Source of the DNA: JABDFW01 sp035550215
GTDB lineage: Bacteria > Bacteroidota > Bacteroidia > Chitinophagales > Chitinophagaceae
Length of the DNA stretch: 64,000 bases
NCBI GenBank assembly: GCA_035550215.1
Contig: DASZPM010000006.1
Coordinates: forward strand, 62,001 to 126,000
Direction: 5' to 3'
This document shows positions 52,478 to 61,094 of the stretch, piece after piece. Numbering within the stretch: position 1 is the first letter of the stretch; each line of letters opens with the position of its first letter. The position numbers and the translations under genes were made by a program. Under the pieces are notes generated by a model. The model made no database searches, was not told the DNA's origin, and saw only the letters and a program-made list of their open reading frames with translations.

Positions 52478-54163
52478 TTATATTTCGTCTGTTACGCAAC
52501 CCTCAGCCGCTGTTTTTACACATTGCGCATATTTAAACAATACACCGCTGGTTGCCTTGGGCGCAGGTTTTACCCATGCTGCCCTTCGTTTGGCTATTTC
52601 TTCATCGCTCACTTTAAGGCTGATGGTATTTTTAACCGCGTCAATTTCAATAATATCATTGTCCTGCACAAGGGCAATCAAGCCACCTTCATACGCCTCG
52701 GGCGTAATATGGCCCACCACGAAACCATGCGTACCGCCGCTAAAACGACCGTCCGTAATTAACGCCACAGATTTGCCCAAACCCGCGCCAATAATAGCGC
52801 CTGTAGGTTTCAGCATTTCCGGCATGCCTGGCGCGCCTTTTGGCCCGATATGGCGTATCACCACCACATCTCCGGCATGTACGCGTTTGCTTTCAAGCCC
52901 TTTTATCAAATCATGCTCGCCGTCAAACACGCGGGCAGTACCTTCAAAACGCTCACCCTCCTTACCGCTTATTTTGGCAACGCTGCCGCCTTCGGCAAGG
53001 TTACCGTACAGTATCTGCAGGTGGCCTGTTTTCTTTAAAGGGTTCTCCAGCGGGTGAACAATATCCTGTGTTTCAAAATCAAGGTCAGGTGCGCCGGCCA
53101 GGTTTTCCGCTACGGTTTTACCGGTAACGGTAATGCAATCGCCGTGCAGTAATCCTTTACTCCATAAATATTTCATTACAGCAGGCACACCACCTTTTGA
53201 GTGCAGGTCCTGCATCAGGTATTTGCCGCTGGGTTTAAAGTCAGACAACACCGGCACACGGTTGCTGATAGCCTGGAAATCATCCTGCGACAAAGGCACT
53301 CCCACGCTTCTTGCCATGGCTATAAGGTGCAGTACCGCGTTTGTGCTGCCACCAAGCACCATTATTACTGTTATGGCGTTTTCAAAAGCTTTGCGTGTCA
53401 TAATATCACGCGGCTTAATATCTTTTTCGAGCAGCAGTTTTATGGAAGAGCCAATAGAGGCACATTCTTCCTGTTTTTCTTTACTCAATGCCGGGTTTGA
53501 CGATGAATTAGGTAAGCTCATACCCAATGCCTCGATAGCGCTGGCCATGGTGTTGGCAGTGTACATGCCGCCGCAAGCGCCCGCGCCGGGGCAGGAATGG
53601 CGAACAATGCCTTTAAAATCTTCTTCGCTTAAGTTGCCCGCAATTTTTTGACCAAGCGCTTCAAAGGATGACACAATATTCAAATCCTGGCCCTTATAAT
53701 GGCCCGGTGCAATAGTGCCACCGTACAACATTATACCCGGGCGGTTAAGCCTGCCCATAGCCATAATGCTGCCCGGCATATTTTTATCACAGCCCGGTAT
53801 GGCAATTACAGCATCATAATACTGGGCACCAGCATTGGCTTCAATGCTATCGGCAATAAGGTCGCGGCTAACCAGGCTGTAGCGCATACCATCCGTACCC
53901 ATGCTTATGCCATCACTCACACCAATGGTATAAAAACGCAACCCTAATAGCCCATCCACCGCATTTACACTGTCCCGTACATTATCGGCCAGGCCGTTTA
54001 AATGCATGTTGCAGGGGTTACCATCCCAGCCCATGCTTACAATGCCTACCTGCGCTTTATCAAAATCTTCATCTTTAAAGCCAATTGCATAATACATTGC
54101 TTGCGCCGCCGGTTGTGTAGGGTCCTGCGTAAGCGTTTTACTGTGCTTGTTTAATTCTGCCAT
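52478..54163 (-). CDS. ilvD: dihydroxy-acid dehydratase
   Basis: 561 residues. Iron-sulfur enzyme converting dihydroxy acids to the 2-keto acids of Val and Ile. Cluster and metal motifs: AVIAIPGCDKNMPGSIMAMG, RHSCPGAGACGGMYTANTMASA, and the later IGPKGAPGMPEM, ITDGRFSGGTHGFVVGHI. N-terminal VGIVSMGWDGNPCNMH is standard. Upstream is a 170-nt gap with a dispersed repeat and a DUF5655 gene. It is not obviously in one transcript with leuB because a terminator intervenes. Confidence 0.96.
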   Translation of the reverse strand: MAELNKHSKTLTQDPTQPAAQAMYYAIGFKDEDFDKAQVGIVSMGWDGNPCNMHLNGLADNVRDSVNAVDGLLGLRFYTIGVSDGISMGTDGMRYSLVSRDLIADSIEANAGAQYYDAVIAIPGCDKNMPGSIMAMGRLNRPGIMLYGGTIAPGHYKGQDLNIVSSFEALGQKIAGNLSEEDFKGIVRHSCPGAGACGGMYTANTMASAIEALGMSLPNSSSNPALSKEKQEECASIGSSIKLLLEKDIKPRDIMTRKAFENAITVIMVLGGSTNAVLHLIAMARSVGVPLSQDDFQAISNRVPVLSDFKPSGKYLMQDLHSKGGVPAVMKYLWSKGLLHGDCITVTGKTVAENLAGAPDLDFETQDIVHPLENPLKKTGHLQILYGNLAEGGSVAKISGKEGERFEGTARVFDGEHDLIKGLESKRVHAGDVVVIRHIGPKGAPGMPEMLKPTGAIIGAGLGKSVALITDGRFSGGTHGFVVGHITPEAYEGGLIALVQDNDIIEIDAVKNTISLKVSDEEIAKRRAAWVKPAPKATSGVLFKYAQCVKTAAEGCVTDEI

Positions 54164-54194
54164 CGCGTTTTATTTATTTGTTATCGCCTTTGGT

Positions 54195-54245
54195 TCGCTA
54201 TTTAGCTTTTGTTGTGTCACTCTCTTGTGCCTCCTGTTCCTTATT
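54195..54245 (-). repeat. dispersed intergenic repeat, copy B (before ilvD)
   Basis: Shares AGAGAGTGACACAAC exactly with copy A before ilvC and further partial identity over about 31 bases (about 27 of 31). In copy B the frame reads KEQEAQESDTTKAK and a stop. The surrounding gap up to 54333 shows no clear promoter or leader peptide. Confidence 0.55.
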
Positions 54246-54333
54246 CAGCTTACTATATGTTTGCTTCACCCAATTCTTTCACAAAGAGATTTTTAATTAT
54301 CCTGCCATCCGGCAAATTTCTTAACACCATGCT

Positions 54334-54741
54334 TTATACTATTAACTGGTACGATTGCCTCATCCAGTTTACCAATTGAGCATCTATATCACTTTCATCA
54401 TCAATCTTTACAAGGTGCACAACCCTGTGTTTGGATGTTTGTAAAAACTTTGCCACCGGCGGCACATTTTCAAGGTGGTCAAGAAAAAATTCTACCTCTA
54501 ACCACTCCTTTTTCACTTTCAGGCCAAGAAAGGTACTTCTTGTTTTAAAAAAAATAACATCGGGCAACACCGTTTCTTCCCTGAACTCTCCAAATGTTTT
54601 TACAATGTCAAATATCTTTTTATACAATGCCTTCAACACAGCAGGCCGCTTTTTAAACAGGTCTTCTTTATCAACCAGTTTGCAGGCGTGGTTTTGTTCC
54701 GCGCGCTTAAAGCTTCTTCCGCATTTTGGGCATGTCCACAT
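54334..54741 (-). CDS. DUF5655 protein with N-terminal zinc finger
   Basis: 135 residues. The N-terminus has a C2H2-like zinc site (WTCPKCGRSFKRAEQNHACK: Cys, Cys, His, Cys). The rest is DUF5655 (VLKALYKKIFDIVKTFGEFREETVLPDVIFFKTRSTFLGLKVKKEWLEVEFFLD, then HRVVHLVKIDDESDIDAQLVNWMRQSYQL), a small domain found alone or fused to restriction-type proteins. Function unknown. It lies next to the GxxExxY gene and its inverted repeat. Confidence 0.85.
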   Translation of the reverse strand: MWTCPKCGRSFKRAEQNHACKLVDKEDLFKKRPAVLKALYKKIFDIVKTFGEFREETVLPDVIFFKTRSTFLGLKVKKEWLEVEFFLDHLENVPPVAKFLQTSKHRVVHLVKIDDESDIDAQLVNWMRQSYQLIV

Positions 54742-54755
54742 CGACTAGGATTTAT

Positions 54756-54777
54756 CCTGATATTACTGATTCGCCTG
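54756..54777. repeat. 22-bp inverted repeat, left copy
   Basis: CCTGATATTACTGATTCGCCTG. The exact reverse complement occurs at 55245-55266. The two copies lie 42 and 41 nt from the ends of the GxxExxY gene, so they frame it symmetrically. Weak further similarity (GATTT) continues outside. Confidence 0.85.
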
Positions 54778-54819
54778 ATCTTTGTTTTCTGAGTTCACCT
54801 GCTTTCTCATCAACGCTAA

Positions 54820-55203
54820 TCAAGGCTTATATTTTTTATTAAACAACCTTTTCCACTCTAATTGCGATGCCCCAAAATTCACCAATAAACCCACTTCATA
54901 ATTATACGCTTCCAAATAATTTATGCCCTGGTTCAAATGATTATTATCTAATTGTGAAACTGCCTTTAATTCAACCGTAATTTTATCATCCACCAAAAAA
55001 TCAACGCGCCGTTCCCCAATTAATTTTTCCCGGTAGTACACTTTAACGCATGCCTCTTGCTTAAACATAATTCCCATACAAACAAGTTCTATTGCCAACG
55101 CCCTTTGGTAAAGCAGTTCCGGAAAGCCATTGCCTAAAGCCGAATGCACATTCATGCAAGCTTTTATTATTCTTCCGGTAACATCGCTATACTTATATTC
55201 CAT
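54820..55203 (-). CDS. GxxExxY family protein (PD-(D/E)XK nuclease-like)
   Basis: 127 residues. The motif is GFPELLY in NVHSALGNGFPELLYQRALAIEL, followed by the nuclease-like core: ERRVDFLVDDKITVELKAVSQLDNNHLNQGINYLEAYNYEVGLLVNFG, where D and E-x-K match a PD-(D/E)XK site. The family is small, widespread and uncharacterised; Bacteroidota often carry several copies in intergenic places. Here it is framed by perfect 22-bp inverted repeats inside the leu-ilv region, as if inserted as a unit. A role as a small mobile or selfish gene is inference. Confidence 0.92.
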   Translation of the reverse strand: MEYKYSDVTGRIIKACMNVHSALGNGFPELLYQRALAIELVCMGIMFKQEACVKVYYREKLIGERRVDFLVDDKITVELKAVSQLDNNHLNQGINYLEAYNYEVGLLVNFGASQLEWKRLFNKKYKP

Positions 55204-55244
55204 AGTCGAATTTTACCTCTTATTACTAGCACGCTTTTCCGTCA

Positions 55245-55266
55245 CAGGCGAATCAGTAATATCAGG
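55245..55266. repeat. 22-bp inverted repeat, right copy
   Basis: CAGGCGAATCAGTAATATCAGG, the exact reverse complement of 54756-54777. It lies 41 nt before the GxxExxY start codon. No clear target-site duplication is seen outside the pair. Confidence 0.85.
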
Positions 55267-55289
55267 TCAAAATCTTAGTTATAAACGAG

Positions 55290-55318
55290 CGAACCCGCCT
55301 TTTTTGGAGGCGGGTTCG
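55290..55318. terminator. strong terminator after the 30-aa membrane peptide
   Basis: CGAACCCGCC and GGCGGGTTCG form a perfect 10-bp stem around TTTTTTGGA. On the minus strand it comes 23 nt after the stop codon of the small ORF and is followed by CTCGTTTATAACT, a weak tract; on the plus strand TTATAATCAGTTTGTT follows. It should separate the leu genes from the GxxExxY gene and ilvD. Confidence 0.8.
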
Positions 55319-55341
55319 TTATAATCAGTTTGTTATTATAA

Positions 55342-55434
55342 TTAACTAACACCGCCATGCAGGGCAGAAATAATAATGACAATCACCACGATAGTGATGT
55401 TGCTGATTATATTATTTATCCTGCTTTTTAGCAT
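55342..55434 (-). CDS. small predicted membrane peptide (30 aa)
   Basis: ATG to TAA, 30 codons: a short basic start (MLKSRINN), then a strongly hydrophobic segment rich in Ile and Val (ITIVVIVIIISAL) of about 15-20 residues, ending HGGVS. It is the only ORF between leuB and the terminator. A near-consensus promoter lies before it (TTG, 18 nt, TATATTCG). A strong hairpin follows. This is the layout of a small stand-alone expressed gene. No family is known to me. A plus-strand ORF of 28 codons overlaps it at 55376-55462 and is also hydrophobic, so coding strand is not fully settled. Confidence 0.5.
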   Translation of the reverse strand: MLKSRINNIISNITIVVIVIIISALHGGVS

Positions 55435-55529
55435 ACCGGTTTTATATACTGCGAATATATAAAACCATTTTAAAATTCAAAGAACATTTTTTGCCTGCCT
55501 TAGTTGTTAAACCCTTTTAGGAGTGGCAC

Positions 55530-56645
55530 TCATATAATCGTCGACTTCCTCAATTCGATATTCCCTTTGTTCACGTCGCCGGTTATTTTGTTACTTACAA
55601 AATCAGCAACAAGCTCTCCGATGGTTGACGTGAAATAAAAGTTTACGCTGTCAATATCTTTTGTTACAAAATTGTTTTGCAGCGTCCAGTTAACACCATT
55701 GCGTACATGCTCTGCTTCCGCATGCATCCCCAAATAATCAAGCATCATGGCAGCCGATAAGATTGAACCGACCGGGTTGGCAATATCTTTCCCCGCAGCC
55801 TGCGGGTAACTGCCGTGTATCGGTTCAAACAACGCTGTACCGGTACCTACAGAAGCCGACGGCAACAAGCCCAGCGAACCGCTTAACACACTTGCCTCAT
55901 CGCTTATAATATCACCAAACATATTTTCCGTAAGCACCACATCAAACTGTTTGGGGTTTAGTATTATTTGCATGGCGGCATTATCCACAAACATATAATC
56001 CACCGTAACATCAGCGTATTGGGCGGCTATTTCCTGCACCACTTTTCGCCAAAGGCGGCTTGTTTCCAGCACATTGGCTTTATCAACAAGAGTTAATTTT
56101 TTCCTGCGCTGCTGCGCATATTTAAAGGCAAGGTGCGCTATTCTTTCAATTTCAGGGCGCGTATATACGCAATCATCGCTGGCAGTGTTACCATCCTCGT
56201 TCAACTCCTTTTTACCAAAATAAATGCCGCCGGTTAATTCGCGAAAAATAATAAAATCTACATCTTCCAGTTGTTTTGCTTTTAACGGCGACAGGTGCTG
56301 CAACGAAGGGTAAGTGTTTACTGGGCGGATGTTGGCAAACAACTGCAGGTTTTTGCGCAGTTTAAGCAGGCCCTGTTCAGGGCGCACTTTTGCCGTTGGG
56401 TCGTTGTCATATTTTGGATGGCCTATCGCCCCAAACAAAACGGCATCACTGTTAAGGCAACTTTCAATCGTTGCATCGGGCAAAGGGTTGCCTGTTTTAT
56501 CAATGGCATCAGCGCCCATTAAGCAATAAGTGTAATTAAAGCTGTGGTCATATTGATCCGCCACTGCATCAAGCACTTTAATTGACTGTCGTGTTACTTC
56601 CGGCCCTATCCCATCGCCCATTATTACCGTAATATTCTTTTCCAT
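55530..56645 (-). CDS. leuB: 3-isopropylmalate dehydrogenase
   Basis: 371 residues. NAD-dependent beta-decarboxylating dehydrogenase of leucine synthesis. Motifs: ITVIMGDGIGPEV, ALFGAIGHPKYDN, RPVNTYPSLQHLSPLK, FIIFRELTGGIYFG, and the catalytic region LVDKANVLETSRLWRKVVQEIA with VDYMFVDNAAMQIILNPKQFDVVLTENMFGDIISDEASVLSGSLGLLPSASVG. LeuA, C and D are upstream on the same strand. The C-terminal tail (GDVNKGNIELRKS) is not conserved. Confidence 0.95.
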   Translation of the reverse strand: MEKNITVIMGDGIGPEVTRQSIKVLDAVADQYDHSFNYTYCLMGADAIDKTGNPLPDATIESCLNSDAVLFGAIGHPKYDNDPTAKVRPEQGLLKLRKNLQLFANIRPVNTYPSLQHLSPLKAKQLEDVDFIIFRELTGGIYFGKKELNEDGNTASDDCVYTRPEIERIAHLAFKYAQQRRKKLTLVDKANVLETSRLWRKVVQEIAAQYADVTVDYMFVDNAAMQIILNPKQFDVVLTENMFGDIISDEASVLSGSLGLLPSASVGTGTALFEPIHGSYPQAAGKDIANPVGSILSAAMMLDYLGMHAEAEHVRNGVNWTLQNNFVTKDIDSVNFYFTSTIGELVADFVSNKITGDVNKGNIELRKSTII

Positions 56646-56677
56646 AAAGCGGCTGCGCCGGCAGGTATTGCCGGCTG

Positions 56678-58168
56678 TTACGCAGCTTTTATTTTTTTAT
56701 CAATAGTTTTTGCTTCGTATGCGCCTTTTTTCAGTTCAAGTACATTAGTTATGCAGGCAGGTATTTCATGCTCGTAATGGCTAACGTAAATAAGCGTCTT
56801 ATTTAATTCGGTACACAATAAATCTGTAAGGCTAACAAACTGTTGTGTTTGTTCTTCATCAAGCCCCTGGCAGGGCTCATCTAAAACAAGCAATGGCGGA
56901 TTTTTTACTAAAGCTCTTGCCAGCAAAGTCAATCGTTGTTGGCTTGTTGAAATTGTCGCAAGCGGCTTGTGTTGCACATGAGAAGAAATTCGCAAAAAAT
57001 CCAACCATTGCTGTACTAATGTTTGTTGCTCAACACTTAGCTTCTTATATAAACCAATAGTATCAAAAAAACCTGATGCTATGGCATTGTAACATGTTAT
57101 GCCGGTATCAAAATACCAGTGCAATTCGGGTGACACATAGCCTATCTTTCTTTTAATGTCCCAAATGCTTTCACCCGTACCTCTTTTCCTGTCAAATAAC
57201 ACTATTTTATTGGCGTAAGCCTGCGGGTGGTCGCCCGTTACCAGGCTTAACAAGGTTGACTTTCCCGCACCGTTCTCCCCTTTCAGCAACCACTTTTCGC
57301 CGCGGTTTACCTGCCAGGTAATATTTTCAATAATCGTCTTTTGCTGGTAGGCAACACGCACATTATCCATTCGTACAGCTACCTCAAAATCATCCGCAGT
57401 TTTCTCAAAGGGAATGCCTGTACTAATATCGTTTATTTTCTGCAAATGATGAATATGGGCCGAAAGAAAAATCTCCTTTTCTTCAAACACCTGCAGTCTT
57501 CCATTTTGCAGAAAAGCAACATGGGTGATGCAGGCTGGCAACTGGCGTCCGTCAGTTATGGCGATTATGGTTGTACCTTCTGCCGCCTTTTTGTTGATAA
57601 GCCTGTGCAGTTCTTCCCGGCTTTTTACATCAAGGCCGGTAAAAGGGCTGTCTATCACCAGCACATCGGCCTGCTGTAAAAAGGATTTACTTAGCTGGAA
57701 GCGTTTATGCTCACCACTGGATAATTGCAGCAGGGGTGATTGTTTGCGGTGTTGCAACTGCAACTGGTTTAAAAGGGCATCTATTTCAGCTTCGTCGTTA
57801 TTAACAGCCCGCAGTTCATCTATCACGGTAAGCGCGTCGGTGCTGTCAAAGCTATTGTAACGCTGCTGGTAATAGAAATCAGAAGTATTGGACAGGTTTT
57901 TGAAATGATAATGCTGCTCAACAAAAATTATGCGCGGCTTATCAGCGTTGAACACAACATCGCCCTGGTGAAATAATTTACCGGCGAGCGCTTTGGCAAG
58001 GATTGTTTTGCCGCTGCCGGAAGGCCCGGTAACAGCCAGGTGCTGGCCCTGCTGCAACGAAAACGATATATGGTGCAGCAAAGGCTGTTGCTGTAACTGA
58101 ACGGCCAACCCTTTAACCTGTAATAAAGGACTGCCAGAAGCTTTTATATTTTTCGTTTCGTTATTCAA
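56678..58168 (-). CDS. tandem ABC ATPase, ModF-like
   Basis: 496 residues, two ABC ATPase domains in one chain, the layout of ModF/PhrA. Domain 1: Walker A GPSGSGKT (48-55), signature LSSGEHKRFQLSKSFLQQADVLVIDSPFTGLD. Domain 2: GENGAGKSTLLSLVTGD, degenerate signature ISTSQQRLTLLARAL, Walker B LLVLDEPCQGLDEEQ, switch His VSHYEHE. No membrane segment. E. coli ModF is linked to molybdenum regulation, but this gene sits between leuB and leuD with 32- and 23-nt gaps, so it is probably transcribed with leucine genes. The reason is unknown. Confidence 0.87.
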   Translation of the reverse strand: MNNETKNIKASGSPLLQVKGLAVQLQQQPLLHHISFSLQQGQHLAVTGPSGSGKTILAKALAGKLFHQGDVVFNADKPRIIFVEQHYHFKNLSNTSDFYYQQRYNSFDSTDALTVIDELRAVNNDEAEIDALLNQLQLQHRKQSPLLQLSSGEHKRFQLSKSFLQQADVLVIDSPFTGLDVKSREELHRLINKKAAEGTTIIAITDGRQLPACITHVAFLQNGRLQVFEEKEIFLSAHIHHLQKINDISTGIPFEKTADDFEVAVRMDNVRVAYQQKTIIENITWQVNRGEKWLLKGENGAGKSTLLSLVTGDHPQAYANKIVLFDRKRGTGESIWDIKRKIGYVSPELHWYFDTGITCYNAIASGFFDTIGLYKKLSVEQQTLVQQWLDFLRISSHVQHKPLATISTSQQRLTLLARALVKNPPLLVLDEPCQGLDEEQTQQFVSLTDLLCTELNKTLIYVSHYEHEIPACITNVLELKKGAYEAKTIDKKIKAA

Positions 58169-58191
58169 TTAAACAGCATTTATTTTTTACT

Positions 58192-58785
58192 TTATTGCGC
58201 GGCTTCAAATGCCTCTATCTCCGTTTTAATGCTCAGCAAAAAATCAATATCGTCATACCCGTTCAGCAGGCAGGTCTTTTTATAATTGTTAATATCAAAA
58301 CGCTCCTGTTCGCCGCTTGCCACAATTTTAATGTACTGTTCAGGCAGGCTTACTTCAATTTCTGTATCAGGGTCTTTCTCTACTGCCGAAAATATTTTAT
58401 CAAGAAAGGCATCGCTTACCACTACAGGCAGCAGAAAGTTATTTAATGCGTTGTTTTTAAAAATATCGGCAAAAAAACTGCTTACCACCACATCAAAACC
58501 ATAATCTTTTATTGCCCACGCAGCATGCTCGCGGGAGGAGCCGCAGCCAAAGTTTTTGGCGGCTACCAGTATCTTTCCTTTATACGTTGGGTTGTTTAAA
58601 GGAAAATCAGCCTTCGGCTGGTTTTCATCACCATTATTAAAACGCCAGTCGCGAAAAAGATTTTTGCCAAACCCGTCCCTTGTCGTAGCCTTTAAAAAGC
58701 GCGCAGGTATTATCTGGTCTGTATCTATATTTTCGATATTTACAGGAACCACTGTTGATTTTATGACATTTATCTGCTTGCTCAT
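58192..58785 (-). CDS. leuD: 3-isopropylmalate dehydratase small subunit
   Basis: 197 residues, usual LeuD length. Swivel domain: ENIDTDQIIPARFLKATTRDGFGKNLFRDWRF, LVAAKNFGCGSSREHAAWAIKDYGFDVVVSSFFADIFKNNALNNFLLP. It forms the isomerase with LeuC; a methyltransferase gene lies between them. Confidence 0.95.
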   Translation of the reverse strand: MSKQINVIKSTVVPVNIENIDTDQIIPARFLKATTRDGFGKNLFRDWRFNNGDENQPKADFPLNNPTYKGKILVAAKNFGCGSSREHAAWAIKDYGFDVVVSSFFADIFKNNALNNFLLPVVVSDAFLDKIFSAVEKDPDTEIEVSLPEQYIKIVASGEQERFDINNYKKTCLLNGYDDIDFLLSIKTEIEAFEAAQ

Positions 58786-58840
58786 ACCAAACTTCCCTCC
58801 GGGGATTTTTATCTTAAAAAATCACGGTTAACTTCCGCAT

Positions 58841-59602
58841 TTAATTTTTTATTGCCTTTACCCTCAACCTTACATAATCGGCATACCATTTCCCATTCCT
58901 GTAATAACCAGGCCTTAAATATTCCACTGCCTTTGCTGTAACTGCCTGCACCTGCTGCTGAGAAATATGTTTAAAGAAAAAGGGCCAAAACATTTCAATC
59001 CAGTTGGCCATGCCATCTTCACCGGTTAATTCCGTATCCCGGTCAAAATACAATACCTGCCTCACCGTAAACCCCTGTGCTTCCAGCAGCGCGATATATT
59101 GCGCCACAGAAGGGAAATACCAAAAGTCGCCGGCCAGTTTATCTTCAAGGCCTTCTTCAACCATAGCCTTTTTTACTGCCGCAGTTATGCTCTTAACATT
59201 GTTTTTGCCGCCCATCTCCATCACAAACCTGCCGCCTGGCGTCAAAGCATCATATACACAAGCTATTACCTTAGCAGGCTCATTTATCCAGTGCAGCACT
59301 GCATTAGAGAATACGGCGTCAAACTTTTCGGTGAAGGCAAAGCCAGTAGCATCCCTTACCCCGAAATGTATATGCGGGTACGCAGCTTTTGCCTTCGCCA
59401 CCATTTCAGGCGAATTGTCAATCCCCGTAACCTCAGCGCCATAATTCGTAATTTCATCTGCCAGGCTGCCTGTGCCACAGCCAAGGTCAAGTATTTTTTC
59501 GCCTGCCTGCGGCTGCAGCCAGCCAATTAAATCCTCGCCATACTTTGAAACAAAGCTGTGCTTGCTGTTATATAAATCTGCATTCCAGGTAATCTGTGGC
59601 AT
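58841..59602 (-). CDS. class I SAM-dependent methyltransferase (trans-aconitate methyltransferase-like)
   Basis: 253 residues. Motif I ILDLGCGTGSLADEITNYGAEVTGIDNSPEMVAKA, motif II DAVFSNAVLHWINEPAKVIACVYDALTPGGRFVMEMGGK; overall similar to Tam-like and ubiquinone/menaquinone-type methyltransferases. HWI after SNAVL is typical of the trans-aconitate methyltransferase subgroup. In a leuCD context methylation of a tricarboxylate-like by-product is attractive but only inference. Located between leuC and leuD. Confidence 0.85.
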   Translation of the reverse strand: MPQITWNADLYNSKHSFVSKYGEDLIGWLQPQAGEKILDLGCGTGSLADEITNYGAEVTGIDNSPEMVAKAKAAYPHIHFGVRDATGFAFTEKFDAVFSNAVLHWINEPAKVIACVYDALTPGGRFVMEMGGKNNVKSITAAVKKAMVEEGLEDKLAGDFWYFPSVAQYIALLEAQGFTVRQVLYFDRDTELTGEDGMANWIEMFWPFFFKHISQQQVQAVTAKAVEYLRPGYYRNGKWYADYVRLRVKAIKN

Positions 59603-59657
59603 ATATCACTTCAGTCCCTTGACCTGCCGGTTTCACCCGGCGGCCTAAAGGGAAATT

Positions 59658-61061
59658 TTAAGCGTTTAACATTTCACGAACGTCAGTAACCCTCCCGGTA
59701 ATAGCGGCAGCCGCGGCTGATAACGGGCTTGCGAGAAATGTTCTTGCATTAGGCCCCTGCCTTCCTTCAAAATTCCTGTTACTGGTAGAGATACAATATT
59801 TACCGGCGGGTATTTTATCTTCATTCATTCCCAGGCATGCACTGCAACCGGGTTGCCTGAGCATAAAGCCTGCCTCTTCAAATATTTTGTCAATACCTTC
59901 ATTTTTTGCCTGCTGTTCCACCTGTTTGCTGCCGGGCACAATCCATACTTCCACATCGCCTGCTTTTTGTTTGCCTTTTACAAATGATGCAACCATGCGC
60001 AAATCTTCAATACGGCTGTTGGTGCAACTGCCAATAAAAACGTAATCAACCTTTTTGCCTTTTATGTCAGCGCCGGGTTCAAGCCCCATATAATGCAGTG
60101 ATTTTTCAAAAGAAGGTTTTTCCTTATCATCAATCTCACTCAATGCCGGTACATGGCCCGTAACGCCAATGCCCATACCAGGGTTGGTGCCATAGGTTAT
60201 CATGGGCTCAATATCGGCAGCATTAATGTTTATCTCTTTGTCAAACTTTGCACCGTCATCGCTGTATAAGGTCTTCCAATATGTCAGCGCCTCGTCCCAT
60301 TTTTCACCCGCAGGGGCAAACTCCCTTCCTTTTACATAAGCAAAAGTGGTTTCGTCCGGCGCTATTATGCCGCACCGAGCACCCATTTCAATGCTCATAT
60401 TGCAAATGGTCATGCGTGCTTCCATCGAAAGGTTGCGTATGGCCGAGCCTGCATATTCAACCGCGTAACCGGTGGCGCCGCTGGCAGATATAAGTGATAT
60501 AATATACAGTATGATATCTTTTGAAACTACGCCTTTATTCAATTCACCCTCTACATTTATGCGCATAAGTTTGGGCTTGCTTTGCATAAGGCATTGTGTT
60601 GCAAACACCATTTCAACCTCGCTGGTGCCGATGCCAAAAGCAATTGTGCCAAATGCCCCGTGTGTTGAGGTATGGCTGTCGCCGCAAACTATTGTCATGC
60701 CGGGTTGTGTAATGCCCAACTCGGGCCCTATTACATGCACAATGCCCTGGTAGGGGTGGCCGAGGCCATATAGTTCAATGCCAAATTTTTCACAGTTTTC
60801 CTTAAGTGTTTGTACCTGTATGCGGCTCAGTTCCTCTTTTATGGGTAAATCCTGGTGCAGTGTAGGAACATTATGATCTGCCGTTGCTACTACCTGTTTC
60901 GGGCGAAATACGGGCAAGCCTCTTTTTTCAAGCCCTTTAAATGCCTGCGGGCTGGTAACCTCGTGTATAAAATGCCTGTCAATATAAAACACAGATGGGC
61001 CGCCGGGTATTTCTTTTACCACGTGCTTTTCCCAAATCTTCTCAAATAATGTTTTGCTCAT
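59658..61061 (-). CDS. leuC: 3-isopropylmalate dehydratase large subunit
   Basis: 467 residues, normal LeuC length. Aconitase family with a [4Fe-4S] cluster held by Cys in FIGSCTNSRIEDL and GCSACLGMN. Other blocks: TVVCGDSHTSTHGAFGTIAFGIGTSEVEMVFATQ, KGVVSKDIILYIIS, TSNRNFEGRQGPNARTFLASPLSAAAAAI. Isomerises 2- to 3-isopropylmalate with LeuD. Follows leuA by 33 nt. Confidence 0.96.
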   Translation of the reverse strand: MSKTLFEKIWEKHVVKEIPGGPSVFYIDRHFIHEVTSPQAFKGLEKRGLPVFRPKQVVATADHNVPTLHQDLPIKEELSRIQVQTLKENCEKFGIELYGLGHPYQGIVHVIGPELGITQPGMTIVCGDSHTSTHGAFGTIAFGIGTSEVEMVFATQCLMQSKPKLMRINVEGELNKGVVSKDIILYIISLISASGATGYAVEYAGSAIRNLSMEARMTICNMSIEMGARCGIIAPDETTFAYVKGREFAPAGEKWDEALTYWKTLYSDDGAKFDKEININAADIEPMITYGTNPGMGIGVTGHVPALSEIDDKEKPSFEKSLHYMGLEPGADIKGKKVDYVFIGSCTNSRIEDLRMVASFVKGKQKAGDVEVWIVPGSKQVEQQAKNEGIDKIFEEAGFMLRQPGCSACLGMNEDKIPAGKYCISTSNRNFEGRQGPNARTFLASPLSAAAAAITGRVTDVREMLNA

Positions 61062-61094
61062 AATAATTATTTAAGCAATAAAGGTTGTTTGCAT

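Noticed and set aside
54254..54331. 25-codon ORF before ilvD (many Val/Leu/Ile) as an attenuator leader
   Set aside because: Branched-chain codons are scattered, not in a run, and no promoter precedes it.
55376..55462. Plus-strand 28-codon hydrophobic ORF
   Set aside because: Antisense to the 30-codon ORF; hydrophobicity is expected from reading the complement of an Ile/Val-rich stretch, and it is not followed by the nearer terminator layout. Kept only as a rival for the strand.
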